From Gnetum montanum (Eukaryota; Streptophyta; Gnetopsida; Gnetales; Gnetaceae): a stretch of DNA of 64,000 nt. A program made the translations under genes and the position numbers. The notes below the pieces were generated by a model. The model was not told where the DNA came from and ran no database searches. It worked only from the letters and a program-made list of their open reading frames with translations. This document shows, piece by piece, positions 22,141 to 32,487 of this stretch. The DNA is taken from assembly GCA_015680685.1 (NCBI GenBank), contig MNCI01021399.1, forward strand, positions 1,468,278 to 1,532,277, written 5' to 3'. Positions within the stretch are counted from its first letter, which is position 1, and each line of letters opens with the position of its first letter.

Positions 22141-23000
22141 CTAGGCAAGTAGGTGAAATGTAAATGCATGAACAAATGCAACACAAGAAAAAACCAAAAA
22201 TGCACGACCTATGGAGGCAAGGGGTAAGTAGGCACTTAGCATGTTTTTGGCCAAGGAAAAGTCTTGGTCACGTAGTTTCTTGCTAACTAGGTGTGGATTA
22301 GGGGGGCATGCAAGGTTTAGGATCCTCTGGGAGGCTATTGGATTTAACCACTCATTTGGGTGTGTTAGCCTTAGGCATTGCATTGGTTGCTGTAAGTGTA
22401 CCACCAAGAAACTCCACCTTTGACACTTGCTCCATGTTTATGTTATGGGTAGTTGGAGGGGGGATGTTATCACCATGGATGATAACTTGACCACCTTCAT
22501 ATAGAAGATGGATTTCTTAATGAATTGGAGAGGAGACAACCCATAGTTGAGCTAGCCAAGGCCTATTGAGGATTAGGTTGAAGCCTAACATCTCCTCTAT
22601 GATAGTGAAATCTGTGCTGGTGGGGAATTACTCTCCTGCCACTAGGAATAAGTTGATTGTACCCCTAATAGTGACATATGATTCCTTAAAGGATTTTAGA
22701 CACGTGGCTTTGGTCAGCTTGATTTTGTCTACCAAGCCTAGCTTGTCGATGACAGAGTATAGGACTACGTTTGTTGCTGCACCATCATCGACATGCACTC
22801 TACAGATGGTGCACTACCCAAAGAGTATGCTAATTGACAATGGATTTGTAGTGACCTCTCCTCTTTTGGGTTTGACCTTGATTACATCATCATGAAATGC
22901 TAGGGATTATGAAACTAATTCCTATGGTGAAAGGGGCAACATCACTGCATGGATGGATGCCTCATCTACAAGGATGTCCTCCATAATAGGAATGGAGGCC
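22141..23000 (-). pseudogene. Retropepsin and C-terminal linker of element B
   Basis: On the minus strand a Tat-type retropepsin can be read: VDDGAATNVVLYSVIDKLGL at about 22,740-22,800 (catalytic DxG region, DDG instead of DGG/DTG), LTKATCLKSF, and LGFNLILNRPWLAQL at about 22,535-22,580 (normal motif ILGRPWL; Gly replaced by Asn). A linker follows, ending near CPPNPHLVSKKLRDQDFS (22,240-22,300), which in full-length elements would lead to RT. Here it runs straight into 3' UTR. Element C shows the same order at 40,187-40,538 and 41,526-41,921. Confidence 0.78.
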
Positions 23001-23074
23001 AACATCTAGGCCAATGCTTGATAGTAAGTAGATAAGGTCATGACCAGGTTGTATAAGCTCATCGTTGTTTTCTT

Positions 23075-25560
23075 TTACTTGAGTGTTTTTTTCACTTGGT
23101 TTAGTGCAGATACGAAGTCCTTGTTGTCAATCGTTATGTTGGCCTTGACTTTCTCCATGTGGCTTGAGAGATAGATCTCTTGTGGAGGGGACTTGGGCTT
23201 GGGTAGCTTGGCTTGCTTGGGGGTAGGGGCCCTAGTGTTTGGTTGTTGCTTGTTGGTTATGGCCTTTTCTTTGGCCATGGGGGTTGCAAGGCACTCGTTT
23301 GTCCTCTTGCATTACCATTTGGTAGGCATACCTAGGTTGCTAGTGGGATTTTCCCTCGAAGAAGGAGAGGTCAAGATGTTGCCCACTGTTAGGCTTCAGG
23401 TAGGTAAGGGGCCATCACGTTGTGGTATCCTTATGAAAAATTATGATTTGGGAGTTGCTCTAGGGCCAACTCATTATGGCACCTTGATGAAAGGTTGCTT
23501 AGTCATTGTTGCTACTGCATCATGTCAGTTTAACATCTTAGTGAACGATTATTGTGGAACCTTGACAATGAAGGCTATTGTGGATGCTTGAGGTGGCACT
23601 TTTCTAAGAAAGGAGGGCCTCTTGCTTGTGGAGGATAAGGAAATGCTTGCCTTGCTAGGAGGCACATGGATCACAAAAGATTGTTGCACAAGTTTAGACT
23701 TGCCAACTACGCTGATGGAGTTTATGACATGGGGGCATCATCTGCATTGGATTGGCTTGCTGCATTGAGCACTTGTTGGCCCTATTTTATCATTATTTTT
23801 AGATCATATTGCAAAGTATGATAGTTATCTATACTATGATTAGATAGCTAGTGGTAATGACAGTATTGGTCTAGTTGGAAATGTTGTGGGATTGGGGGCT
23901 TGTTTGGTACTGCTAAGGTAGGGTTCCTTAGTAGTTTGCAATACCTATTGTTCCATTGGTGGGAAATTTTTGATACTAGTTTATGTTGGATTTGCTCAGC
24001 TTTTAAGAGTTTCTCTAGTAGTTTAGAGGGTTCCATTGGTAGTAGTGTATACTTTGAGTGATCCTTGCACTCAAAGTTGGGTAGTTGGGTGGCCCCTACC
24101 AATGTAGGCGAGTTGGTGCTAGAGTTGGTAACGTTGTGCACTGGGGCCTTAGGCTACTTAGTTGGTAGGCCCTGCTTGGTTTCTTTTACACTTGTGGCCA
24201 TTATTTCCATTGTTGCATTTTTCTTGCATGCATGTTGGTTTTTATAGGCCACGTAGGCTAGGTCATTGCTAACTTACGCTGCCTTCTCTATGCCCTTCGT
24301 TTGAGAAAAGGCTTGGTTGAGAGACTTCAGGGCTAGGTAATACAGTTTGAACTTGATGAAGTCATTTATTACACCCTTGAAGATGGATTGTAGGTATGTC
24401 TCTACTAGGGGTTCATGCATTTTGCTCAATGTAGCATCCCAACATTGGAGAAATTTTGGCATGAGTTCTATGGGCCCTTGCTTGACTTGAATGAGTTGGT
24501 CAAGGGTTGTTTCAAGCTTTAGGTTGTACCTGAAGCATGTTACAAACTGGTTTATGAGATCCTTCAAAGAAGAGATTGAGGCCTTGGGTAGCATGTGATA
24601 CTAGTCTAAGGCCTTGCCAATGAGTGACATGGGAAACATGTGCATGATGGTATGTGGCTAGGCTTAAAGGAGTAAGAACTCAAATTGAAATGTGACCAAG
24701 TGTGCATTAAGGTATCCTTCACCATTGTATTTGGTAACTTGAGGTAGCTAGACCCAAGTTGGAAGAGTCAGGGATGGGACTATAGGACTTATGGGGTCAT
24801 CCAGGTAGAAGTCCACCAACTTGATGGCTTCAGAGGAGATAGATTTGAGTTGGTTGATCTCCTCTGTCAAACCTTGGATTAGCTAGAATTCCTAATCTAA
24901 GCTTGGGGATGTGGCAACCAGTTACATTAGTTGGGCTTATGTTGGTTGCATAGCATAAGATTGGATTGTTGGTTGTGGATTTTTTCAATTTAACATCGTA
25001 GTAGACGATCATTGCTAGATTAATGTCATAGTGGACGGGTGTTGCCAATTTAATATCATAGTAGATGGTCATTGCTAGTTTAATTTCATAGCTGATGGGA
25101 ATTGCTAGTTTAACATTGTAGCAAATGAATTTAGTTGATGTGTTAGTGGAGGGATGGACATGGTGATCGAGGTGGGCCACACATGAGTGGGTTGGATGGA
25201 CACCGTGGATGCTGATGAGACAAGCGGGATGTCAGATGCTTGAATCACTTGGGGCTGGGAGGTGGCCCCTGCATGAGCGTAGGGTTGGAAAAATGCAATG
25301 GTAGCTTGCAAGGAAGGCTAAATTGGCATGGTCACCATCTTGAAGAGGATGGGTGAACCGAGCCAAGGAAGGGTTGTACTACGGAGTGGTTGTTGGAAGA
25401 TGGTGTAGAAGGGGCTCTCATGTTTGGAGCAGGGCTCGAACTCATCTTCTTCCTCCTATGAAGCTTCCTCATAGGTTTTTCTTGCATCATGCTTGTTTGC
25501 ATGAATGCCTTAGGACAACAACTGATGGTAGGACTCTATGAGTGGGAATATATTGAACAA
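23075..25560 (-). pseudogene. gag of element B
   Basis: The capsid-like segment at 24,274-24,594 (SLKDLINQFVTCFRYNLK, then LDQLIQVKQGPIELMPKFLQ) matches the retrotransposon Gag family (PF03732 type): F-x-x-F followed by L-x-x-I/V-K-Q-x-x-E-x-L. At 23,848-24,141 comes the C-terminal part with YTLLPMEPSKLLEKL and a zinc-binding remnant DQYCHYH. A Lys/Pro-rich linker at 23,075-23,278 joins it to protease. Near the N-terminal side (24,981-25,130) a 30-bp tandem repeat adds five 10-residue units. Frames are interrupted throughout. The protein would form particles and bind element RNA. Confidence 0.75.
24981..25130. repeat. 30-bp in-frame minisatellite in gag of element B
   Basis: Five units begin at 24,981, 25,011, 25,041, 25,071 and 25,101, exact 30-base spacing, core ATTGCTAGTTTAATTTCATAG. 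On the minus strand they translate in one frame to repeated YYD(I/V)KLA-like decapeptides. The core word is shared with the 3' UTR arrays at 16,555-16,835 and 39,540-39,880. Confidence 0.85.
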
Positions 25561-25794
25561 GGTAAGGTTTTATTCTTGTCCATCTTGGTGGACTCGTTCA
25601 TAGTCCTATTTTTCCTTCAAGTGAAGGCAATCCACTAGTAATCTTTCTTGGATTTTGACATAAGCAAAATTGATTGTTCATGGCTTAGTGCAGAACGCTT
25701 TGGGTGGATCATGGTGTCAAATATGTTAGACATCAACGTGGAAGGTTGATCTAGATTCATGTTCATAGTTTGGGTTGTGAGAGTTGTTGTTCAC

Positions 25795-26110
25795 AAAAAA
25801 AATGGCTAACTGTAAAAATTGTAGAAAAATGACTAAGTTTGCCAGTAGTAGAAAAATAGCTAAGTATAAAAATGGCTAAGTGTAAAAATGTAAAAATTGA
25901 CTAAGAATAAAACTACAAAAAAATGGCTAAGTGTAAAAATGTAAAACAAATGACTATGTGTAAAAATGTAAAAAATTTGGCTAAGTATAAAACTATAAAA
26001 ATTTGACTAAATATGAAAATGTAGGCAAAATGGCTAAGTATGAAAGTGTAGAAAAAATGCCAAGGATGGAAATGCAGAAAAAATGCTATCTATGAAAGCT
26101 ACTAAAAATG
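25795..26110. repeat. Degenerate tandem repeat in 5' UTR of element B
   Basis: About ten imperfect units of roughly 30 bases built on ATGGCTAAGTGTAAAAATGTAA, with indels. It lies between gag and the truncated 5' LTR. A shorter array of the same word occurs at 50,228-50,335. Confidence 0.75.
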
Positions 26111-26224
26111 GCTAACTCTGGTGCTACACTCACTATGCTAGAACTTGCTACGCTCTCATGCTGAGGGTAAGCTACAATCTCTTGAGCACCTAGAATTTTG
26201 GTTAAGGCCCTCCTTCTAGCACCA

Positions 26225-27012
26225 AAAATCATGTGAATCGGGTGCCATGTGGCAGTGTGGTAGGTGGGATCACAAAAAAAATTTAGAAAATTTTCTAAGT
26301 CCAAAGGTGACCAGAGAAAGTTCAAAAATTTTCTAACTCTGGTCACTACGCTCATCTCGTGTTACATATGGAACATGGGATGCTAGCCATTACGCTTGTC
26401 CCATGTTATGTGTGGGACATGGGATATTCATTGTTATGCTCGTCCTGTGTTACATGTGGAACATGAGACACTAGCTACTATGCTTGTCTTGTGTTATGTG
26501 TGGGACATGGGATGTTGGCTGCTATACTAGTCCCATGTTACTTGTGGGACACATGATGCTTCTTGCAAATAGGGCATAGCATTGACACTTAGAAGAATCT
26601 GGTGAAGACTATAATTCTTGTTCTTGTTATGCTAGCTACACTTTGGAGCATAGTAGGAGGGATGGCTTAAGGAGTTAGAAAATCTACCAAATGCCTCTTT
26701 CATGCTAAGCTAGCTTGATAGCTTTTGGATTAACACTTAGGCAAAATTGGCCACTGAGAAGTGTGCTATGCTAGCTATGCTTTAGAGCATAGCAGGTAGA
26801 GTGAGAGTGTAGTAGAACACTTAGAAAAAATTTTGTGCAACTACTGTTGACACTTAGAAAATTTTACAAAACAGGCCTTGATACATGCTATTGTGGATAC
26901 GTTGGGGAGCATTGCACCAACACTTAGAAAAATTTGGACAAAGTATAACTATTTTGACACTTAGCCAAATTTGTAGTCGAGATGTTGAGACTCAAAATTT
27001 TGTGGTGTTTCA
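26225..27012 (-). repeat. Truncated 5' LTR of element B
   Basis: From GTGCCATGTGGCAGTG on, this matches 19,955-21,003 of the left LTR, ending GGTGTTTCA next to the TCTTG duplication. The counterpart of 19,098-19,940 (R/U5 and TATA) is absent. The 44-bp minisatellite is present with five units (26,362, 26,406, 26,450, 26,494, 26,538). The 228-bp duplication of the other LTR is not present. Confidence 0.8.
26355..26575. repeat. 44-bp minisatellite, five units, in U3 of element B 5' LTR
   Basis: Same unit as 20,075-20,335 with exact 44-base spacing. One unit reads TCCCATGT, ten bases, ACATGGGA, a perfect 8-base inverted repeat. Confidence 0.9.
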
Positions 27013-27017
27013 TCTTG
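27013..27017. repeat. Right target-site duplication of element B (TCTTG)
   Basis: Identical to 19,093-19,097. Immediately to the right the RT of element A resumes. Confidence 0.9.
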
Positions 27018-27930
27018 CTTAATGTTGTTGAATGCTTGTTGGCATTGAGTTGTCCACTTGAAGTGGGCTCATTTCTTAAGAAAATGTTGCATTTGTTGTA
27101 GCTTGTTGGTTAACTGGATGATAAACCTATGTATGAATTGTATTATACCTTGCAACCCTTGTAGCTCTTTAAGGTTAGCCCATTGTTCTAAGTTGGTTGT
27201 GGCCTTGACCTTGTTAGGCTCTACACATATACTTACTTCAAATACTACAAAGTCAAGCATCCTACCCTTCTGATGCCAAAAGCACACTTCTTGGCGTTTA
27301 ACCTAAGCTCATGTTTTAGGTAGTGTTTAAGCACTAAGTTTAAGTCATTTGTGGGGTTTTGGGTTTCTTTGGACTTAACTACAATATCATCTATGTAGTC
27401 ATTGTGCAAACTTAGCATGTAGTCACTAAAGATGTATGCCATTGCATGTTGGTATGTTTCTCTTGCATTCTTTAGTCCAAAAGGCATCATTGTGTAGCAA
27501 AACGTATCCTAGGGGGTTATGAAGGTTGTACTAAGTTGGTGCTTAGGGTTGATCCTAATCTGGTTGTAGTCCAAGAACCCATCCATGAAGGACAACAAGG
27601 CATGTCTAGTTGTGATATTGATCAATTGATTGATACTGAGCAATGGGAAGTTATCTTTGATGGTTTCCTTGTTTAAGTCTTGGAAGTATATGCAAATGCG
27701 TATACTTCCATTTTTTTAGGCACAACCATAATGTTGGAGACCTAGTCTGCATAGTTAACAACCCAGATGAAACCATCTTTGTAAAGCTTGGTGATCTTGT
27801 CATGGACTATCAGTGCCACCTTAGGTCTAACCTTGTGTTCTTTATGCTAAATTGGTTTGATGTAGGGATCAAGGATGATGTTATGCTAGACTAGCCAAGG
27901 ATCTAAGCTTGGCATGTCCTTGTATGACCA
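27018..27930 (-). pseudogene. Reverse transcriptase of element A (5' side of the split pol)
   Basis: On the minus strand at 27,490 the reading is MMPFGLKNARETYQHAMAYI, then NDYIDDIVVKSKE with the YxDD active site intact (about 27,375-27,395), and RLNAKKCAFGI. At 27,069-27,287 the C-terminal part gives LKELQGLQGIIQFIHRFI, matching LKELRGFLGRL-x-F-x-RFI of Tat RTs. Upstream, at about 27,560-27,620, LLSFMDGFLDYNQI gives the palm motif with its first catalytic Asp. The remainder fades by about 27,930. Stops interrupt at a few places. The reading breaks off at 27,018, where element B is inserted, and resumes as RNase H at 19,092. Confidence 0.88.
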
Positions 27931-28534
27931 TGTGAACACTTTGATGTTATCATTAAGTACGTAGCAATGTTGTAAGTGTGTTGGGGTTCTAGAAAGGAGC
28001 TTAATTTTAGTGTTCTCACCTTGCTATTGTGCATTTCCATAAGGATCTCAATAAGGAGATCCTTTGTGATGTTTCTTGCCTCTAGGTCAAGGGCCTTAAC
28101 TAGATGGTTGGGCTAGTCTAGTGGTACTTCTATGGATGCCATGTATTCATTGTAGGCTGTAGGCTGTAGGCTTGAGGTCTAGGGAATGAGGGTTAATGCA
28201 TTGCTTAATGTCTCCATAAGGCCCCATGAGGACCAAAGGTGAGAAGATCTTCTCCTACATAGCCACATTGTGTTCTTGCAAAATAAACTAGAAAAATATC
28301 AAGTGGCACTTATTTGAAATGTTAATATGCATGAATGAGAAAAGTAATCCAATGAAATTTTCTTAAGCATGCATGTAAGTTTCCATGGGAGGTAAACATG
28401 TTTGTGCTAATTTTAGGCCTTGATAGGCCATATGCACATGATTTTTAGGTCAGTGGACTACGGATGTGCCAAACATGTCATTTTGGGGAGGGCTAGTCAG
28501 GCTTGGGAGTAGAGTGAGCATACATGTTTGTAGG
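27931..28534. other. Faded protease-RT linker of element A passing into LTR-like sequence
   Basis: Up to about 28,200 the minus strand still gives scattered linker-like text. From about 28,270 I see no motif. The last 100 bases may belong to the plus-strand LTR-like unit that continues at 35,606, since element D is inserted exactly here. Confidence 0.35.
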
Positions 28535-28539
28535 ATGGT
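28535..28539. repeat. Left target-site duplication of element D (ATGGT)
   Basis: ATGGT directly precedes TGATGGGAC. An identical ATGGT follows the other LTR at 35,601-35,605. Confidence 0.92.
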
Positions 28540-28633
28540 TGATGGGACGTGATATCGCATGGGCCACAATATCGCATTGGTCCCTGCGATATCACGTACG
28601 CAATATCGTAGCCCGTCACCTTGTCTATAAATA
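28540..28633 (+). promoter_or_regulatory. U3 promoter of element D: GATATC palindrome cluster plus TATA box
   Basis: GTGATATCGC, ACAATATCGC, GCGATATCAC and GCAATATCGT are packed into about 75 bases and followed by TCTATAAATAAGAG. The same arrangement occurs in the 3' LTR with five sites, in both G LTRs and in both solo LTRs. Cluster plus TATA is the whole U3, so it is the likely core promoter. Confidence 0.7.
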
Positions 28634-29340
28634 AGAGGTAACTTTCCCTTGTTTCATCATCTAGATCTAGACCCTTAGCTAAAATCTGGTAGTTTTACCA
28701 TTCTAGAGATAGAATAATTTCCATATGGCTACAGTAGAAGTCTCAAAGTGAACGGATCTTTATTCAAGCAAATTGTACTTGAGCACACATTTGTGTACAA
28801 AAATAAAAATGAACTTTCAGATAAACCTTGCAGCGTGTGGACTAAGATAAATAGGAATTAATTAATGTTAAATGTTTAAATGCTTTCTTAGATAATTAAT
28901 CTCTCTCAACCCTCAACTCCTAGTTAAGTGCATTCTGTATGACCGCTTCGAGCACATGTGCTATGCTTGGTAACCCAGTAACGAATAGCATTTGGTAATC
29001 CCAGTAGCATTGCACTAGTTCAAGGTATGTATGGAAAGTGAGAATGGATACTGATGCTAGGATGATTAAATCTTAGTTAGTGAAAGTTAGTTACTTAGTC
29101 TCTTCACCCTTTCCTCTCTTAGCATAGGTGATAAGAAGATAAAAGACATAAAAATCATATACCTCAGACTTACTTAGCCATACAAACATGAAAATACAAG
29201 TAAGTCTAGGAAGACAACAATTGATTAACCTTAAGTTTTCCATAAGGTGTGTAAGCACTTAGTCCTTGGAGTTCAACCAGATCACGTGTGTAACGCTCGT
29301 ATTCCTATGGTTGAGTGTAGGGGTACCTTGCCACTCATCA
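28540..29340 (+). repeat. 5' LTR of element D
   Basis: 801 bp, TGATGGGACG...CCACTCATCA. The first 86 bases hold four GATATC-type near-palindromes (two decayed to AATATC), then TATAAATA at 28,626-28,633. An AATAAA-like word lies in R, and the 3' part carries the family stretch GGTTGAGTGTAGGGGTACC. Confidence 0.95.
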
Positions 29341-29341
29341 T

Positions 29342-29359
29342 TGGCACTGTTGCCGAGGA
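29342..29359 (+). other. Primer binding site of element D (tRNA-Asp type)
   Basis: TGGCACTGTTGCCGAGGA, one base after the LTR. It differs from TGGCGCCGTTGCCGGGGA at three positions, all transitions of the deamination type. Confidence 0.85.
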
Positions 29360-29485
29360 CTTAGTTGTTTGTACACTACGTAGAACATAGGAAATCATTT
29401 ACATTGTTGGGAGCTAAAATGAACCCTTACGGTTAATCAAGAGAAAAATAACATAATAGTAAGCAGCACATCGGACAAGACTAAA

Positions 29486-31420
29486 ATGTCTTATTGTCCA
29501 CATAAACGCTCTTCACTACCTAGGACCAACACTAGAGACAGTTGGTGGTACAACATACATAACCAAAATCTTCCAGTTCCTCAACAATTTAGTGTGGTGT
29601 ATATTCATCACGATGAATATATATCCAACTTTACCTTTGTCTTTCATCAAGATGAACAACTGTGTTAGAGAGACTTGGAGGGTAACATAGTGTTACTGCT
29701 AGATAGAGTAGCCCCCAACATGCTCCTTCATGTCCTTGCATGAAGAGGCATGTTACAATTATATGCTAAGTACGTTGCATGCAATTACAATGCAAGGGAC
29801 TACCATCCCATTGAAGTGCAACGTCAACGGGACTTGTGGCAAGAGAGTTACCACACATCGTTGAAGGGCAAGGGACCCCATAATGCTTCACCCATCATAA
29901 CAGAAATTAAGGGTGGTGAACCTATTTCAATAGGTTCTCCATAAAATGATGTTCCCCCTCCTAATGATAGTGAGGAGGTGGTGTATCAGAACCTTCTCTA
30001 CATGATACACAACCCTAGTTTTGATACCCACAAACACCAAGTGTTCAATGAGGGAACACTAACACAAGATAAGGGTGAGCATTCTGATCATCATCATGAT
30101 TGGGGTTGAGATCACTGAAGGGAAGGTAGGAAACATCGTCATGGTGATGGTTCTCCTTCCTCTTCCCCTTCATCATCACATTCACCCTCTCCTTCAACAT
30201 CAAGATGTAGTCATAAGGAACCTGATCGTGAGGATAAGGGTAAGAAAAATGAGAGACCTCGAGAAGAGAGTCAAGAGCAAGGATGAGGGCATTCTAGGGA
30301 ATCATGACATGGAAGAAGGGAAAGTAGGGAACCGCATAGACATCACAGATGCCATGAAAGAAATGACCATGATGAACCCCTACTTGCAACCTGAAGCATG
30401 TTAGACATCATGGAGGCTGTTAGAATACCTATAAGGCACCAAAAAGATATCTAGATCAAGAGACTAGACATGAATAATATCCAACGATTTGAGGGGGGAT
30501 ATAATGCTAATCCATAGAACCACTTACAGGAATTTCATGATGCCTATGCCTTGCAAAACATTGAAAATGAGTGGCAAAAATTAAAGTTCTCAAGGACACT
30601 CATAAAAGAAGTGGAAAGCTGGTACCGGTCCTTAGAATTGGAATCCATTCGAAGGTGGAGTACGATGCTAGAATTTTTTAATGATAAATATCAAACATAC
30701 TCCTGAGTGTCCAACTTGTGAAAGCAGATCTAAGGATGGAAGCAGGGTAATCACGAACCCTTGGATGCTACCATGGGCCGATATTATGCATTGTTACATC
30801 ATTGCCCAGGCCATGATTACGCACAATGGGATCAACTACGCCATCTTGTAGATGGGCTAAGACATATGCCCAAGGGAGATTATTTGAACTTAGGTCCCAT
30901 GAGGTTCATAGATTATTGGAGCAAGTAGCTAAGGAAGAAGAAGAGCTACATAAGAGAGAAAGCGCATAAGAGTATAACTATGATCCTTCCCTCTGAGAGT
31001 GGGGAGTGAGGTTTTGTGAGGAGGAGGATGAGTCATCACGAAGAGTTGGTGGATAGAAAAACCTTGCCGCTTTAGAAATTAGCAATAGAAGTGTCAGCTA
31101 AGGTAGAAAAGATGTGAGACTCCTTGATAGTAGATTTGAAACTATTTTTAAAATTGTAGAGGAATATAAGGAGTGAAGTAGTGACCATGATAAGAAAAAG
31201 AAGAGGGATTTGGACTATGCACATAACAAAGGTAAGGGTAAAATGACTGTCACCGAAGAGGTTGTGGATTCCAATACAGATGATGATGGTGGATGTGAGA
31301 TATGTTAGTATGACCATCCTAAGGGATATTGCCCAATAATCTCACATCTGCAAGAGTTTGGGATGTATGCACTCAACCCACAACTTAACAAATAGCAAGC
31401 ACCCTGACGGTTACCTTGTC
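29486..31420 (+). pseudogene. gag of element D
   Basis: The start is at 29,486 (MSYCPHKRSSLPRTNTRD), about 125 bases after the PBS and equivalent to 6,463 in element 1. A Ser/His/Pro/Arg-rich stretch lies at 30,100-30,340. DEPLLAT then LDMNNIQRFEGGYNANP follow at about 30,365-30,520. Next comes the capsid-like part, with FHDAYALQNIENEWQKLKF at about 30,535, an ESWYRSL segment, and GWKQGNHEPLDATMGRYYAL at about 30,740, shared with element G. A zinc knuckle CEIC...HPKGYCP sits at 31,294-31,335, followed by the conserved MYALNP. In-frame TAG/TAA/TGA codons and a few shifts make it inactive. Confidence 0.8.
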
Positions 31421-31980
31421 CCCAAGGTAACCCAAGGTAGTTCCACCAACCATTAACGTATTATCCAAGTGGAACTCTACCACAACCTATGGAGCAACAC
31501 CAGTAGCGGCATTACCCACAGTCGTGGGGGATGCCACTGCCAAGGCAACAATACCCTTACCAATAATCGGATCCATATGGCTACTATGTGTAGCAACCAA
31601 TCTCTCCAAGTGAATCTGTTGGTCACATGACCCCACAACGTCACTACCAAGCTGAAGAGTACTATAGGACTCCTTCTCCTTGGAGAGACATACCGCACGC
31701 ATACCATCCTCCAAATCCACCTGCAACTATTACATTAATAGCTCCACTACCAACCATTCCAATGATGCAAGGGGAACTCCCCACTCAATCGCAGCAATGC
31801 AATGCTATGAGAGTAGTAAACCTTCAACCCGCTACTAGTTCTGAAAACCGTACAAGGAGAAGACCTTTCTTCAGAACCAATAGTCCAAACAAGCTCTCAC
31901 AACCACAAGCCATTAAGCATTAGAACGTTCCTCCATTAAATAAGGCTTCAGAGCTCCCTTCAAATCAACAACAGAGCTCA
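31421..31980 (+). pseudogene. Pro/Gln-rich gag-protease linker of element D
   Basis: Open from 31,627 to 31,923 in one frame (YHPPNPPATITLIAPLPTIP...). Tyr/Pro/Gln-rich upstream, with the same character as the linker of element G at 58,819-59,139. No catalytic motif. It joins the gag knuckle to the protease. Confidence 0.55.
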
Positions 31981-32487
31981 ATGCATATGGTTATGTTAAT
32001 ACATACCATCACTGACTGCATCAAGGAAGGCCACATTCCCAAGAAATTCTCTGATCTTGGAAGTCCCTTAATCTACCTCCAAGTCACTGGGAATGAACCA
32101 TGTAAAGCTCTTCTTGACTTAGGTTTTGGAGTCAACTTGATATCACAAGAAATGTATAAAGCCTGGAACCTAGCTCCACTAAAGAAGAGAAATATTTGCT
32201 TAGAGTTGGCTGACTAGTTCATCACTATTCCCTTGGGATTGGTGGAGGACATAATTACCACTATGTGTGGTTGGTCATACCCAGCTGATTTCCTAGTGAT
32301 ACAAGTCAACAATGACAAGGGGGACTTCCCAATAATAATGGGAAGGACATGGCTAAGTATCGTGAACACATGCCTAGGAATCCATGATGTTTCCATGGAA
32401 ATATCTAAGGAAAATACTTATGGAAAGATTGAGAAGAAGAAGGTTCTATGCATCACATACAGTGATACAGAGGATGATGGTGTATAG
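31981..32487 (+). pseudogene. Retropepsin of element D
   Basis: An LLDLGFGVNLIS catalytic stretch (D-L-G, the Athila form of DTG) is present at about 32,110-32,145. It is followed by MYKAWNLAPLKKRNICLELAD and, after one TAG, by GLVEDIITTMCGWSYPADFLV and FPIIMGRTWLSIVNTCLGI. The TAG at 32,214 sits exactly where the element 1 protease has CAG (VDQS). Length and layout fit a 150-170 residue retropepsin fused to Gag-Pol. One C-to-T change is the only clear lesion in the core, so this is the best preserved enzyme of the window. Confidence 0.85.

Larger units (their letters stand above)
19098..27012 (-). mobile_element. Complete Tat-like element B, gag-protease only, nested in element A
   Basis: 7,915 bp, bounded by TGTAATG...GTGTTTCA and a perfect 5-bp duplication TCTTG. 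On the minus strand: truncated 5' LTR (about 26,225-27,012), tandem-repeat 5' UTR, gag (about 23,080-25,560), protease (22,240-23,000), 3' UTR, PPT, 3' LTR (19,098-21,003). No RT, RNase H or integrase is present; protease passes directly into 3' UTR. Element C has the same architecture, so the deletion looks inherited by a non-autonomous family rather than private to this copy. It inserted between RT and RNase H codons of element A. Confidence 0.9.
14013..28300 (-). mobile_element. Tat-like Ty3/gypsy element A, split by insertion of element B
   Basis: Minus-strand order from right to left: RT (27,018-27,930), [element B inserted at 19,098-27,012], RNase H, archaeal-type RNase H, integrase, tandem-repeat 3' UTR, PPT, 3' LTR (14,013-15,438). 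The second RNase H after the first is diagnostic of the Tat/Ogre lineage. The 5' part (gag, protease, 5' LTR) is not found. The pro-RT linker fades out around 28,000-28,530, where plus-strand LTR-like sequence and element D follow. The RT/RNase H reading resumes across the B insertion, so B landed inside the pol of A. Confidence 0.85.
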
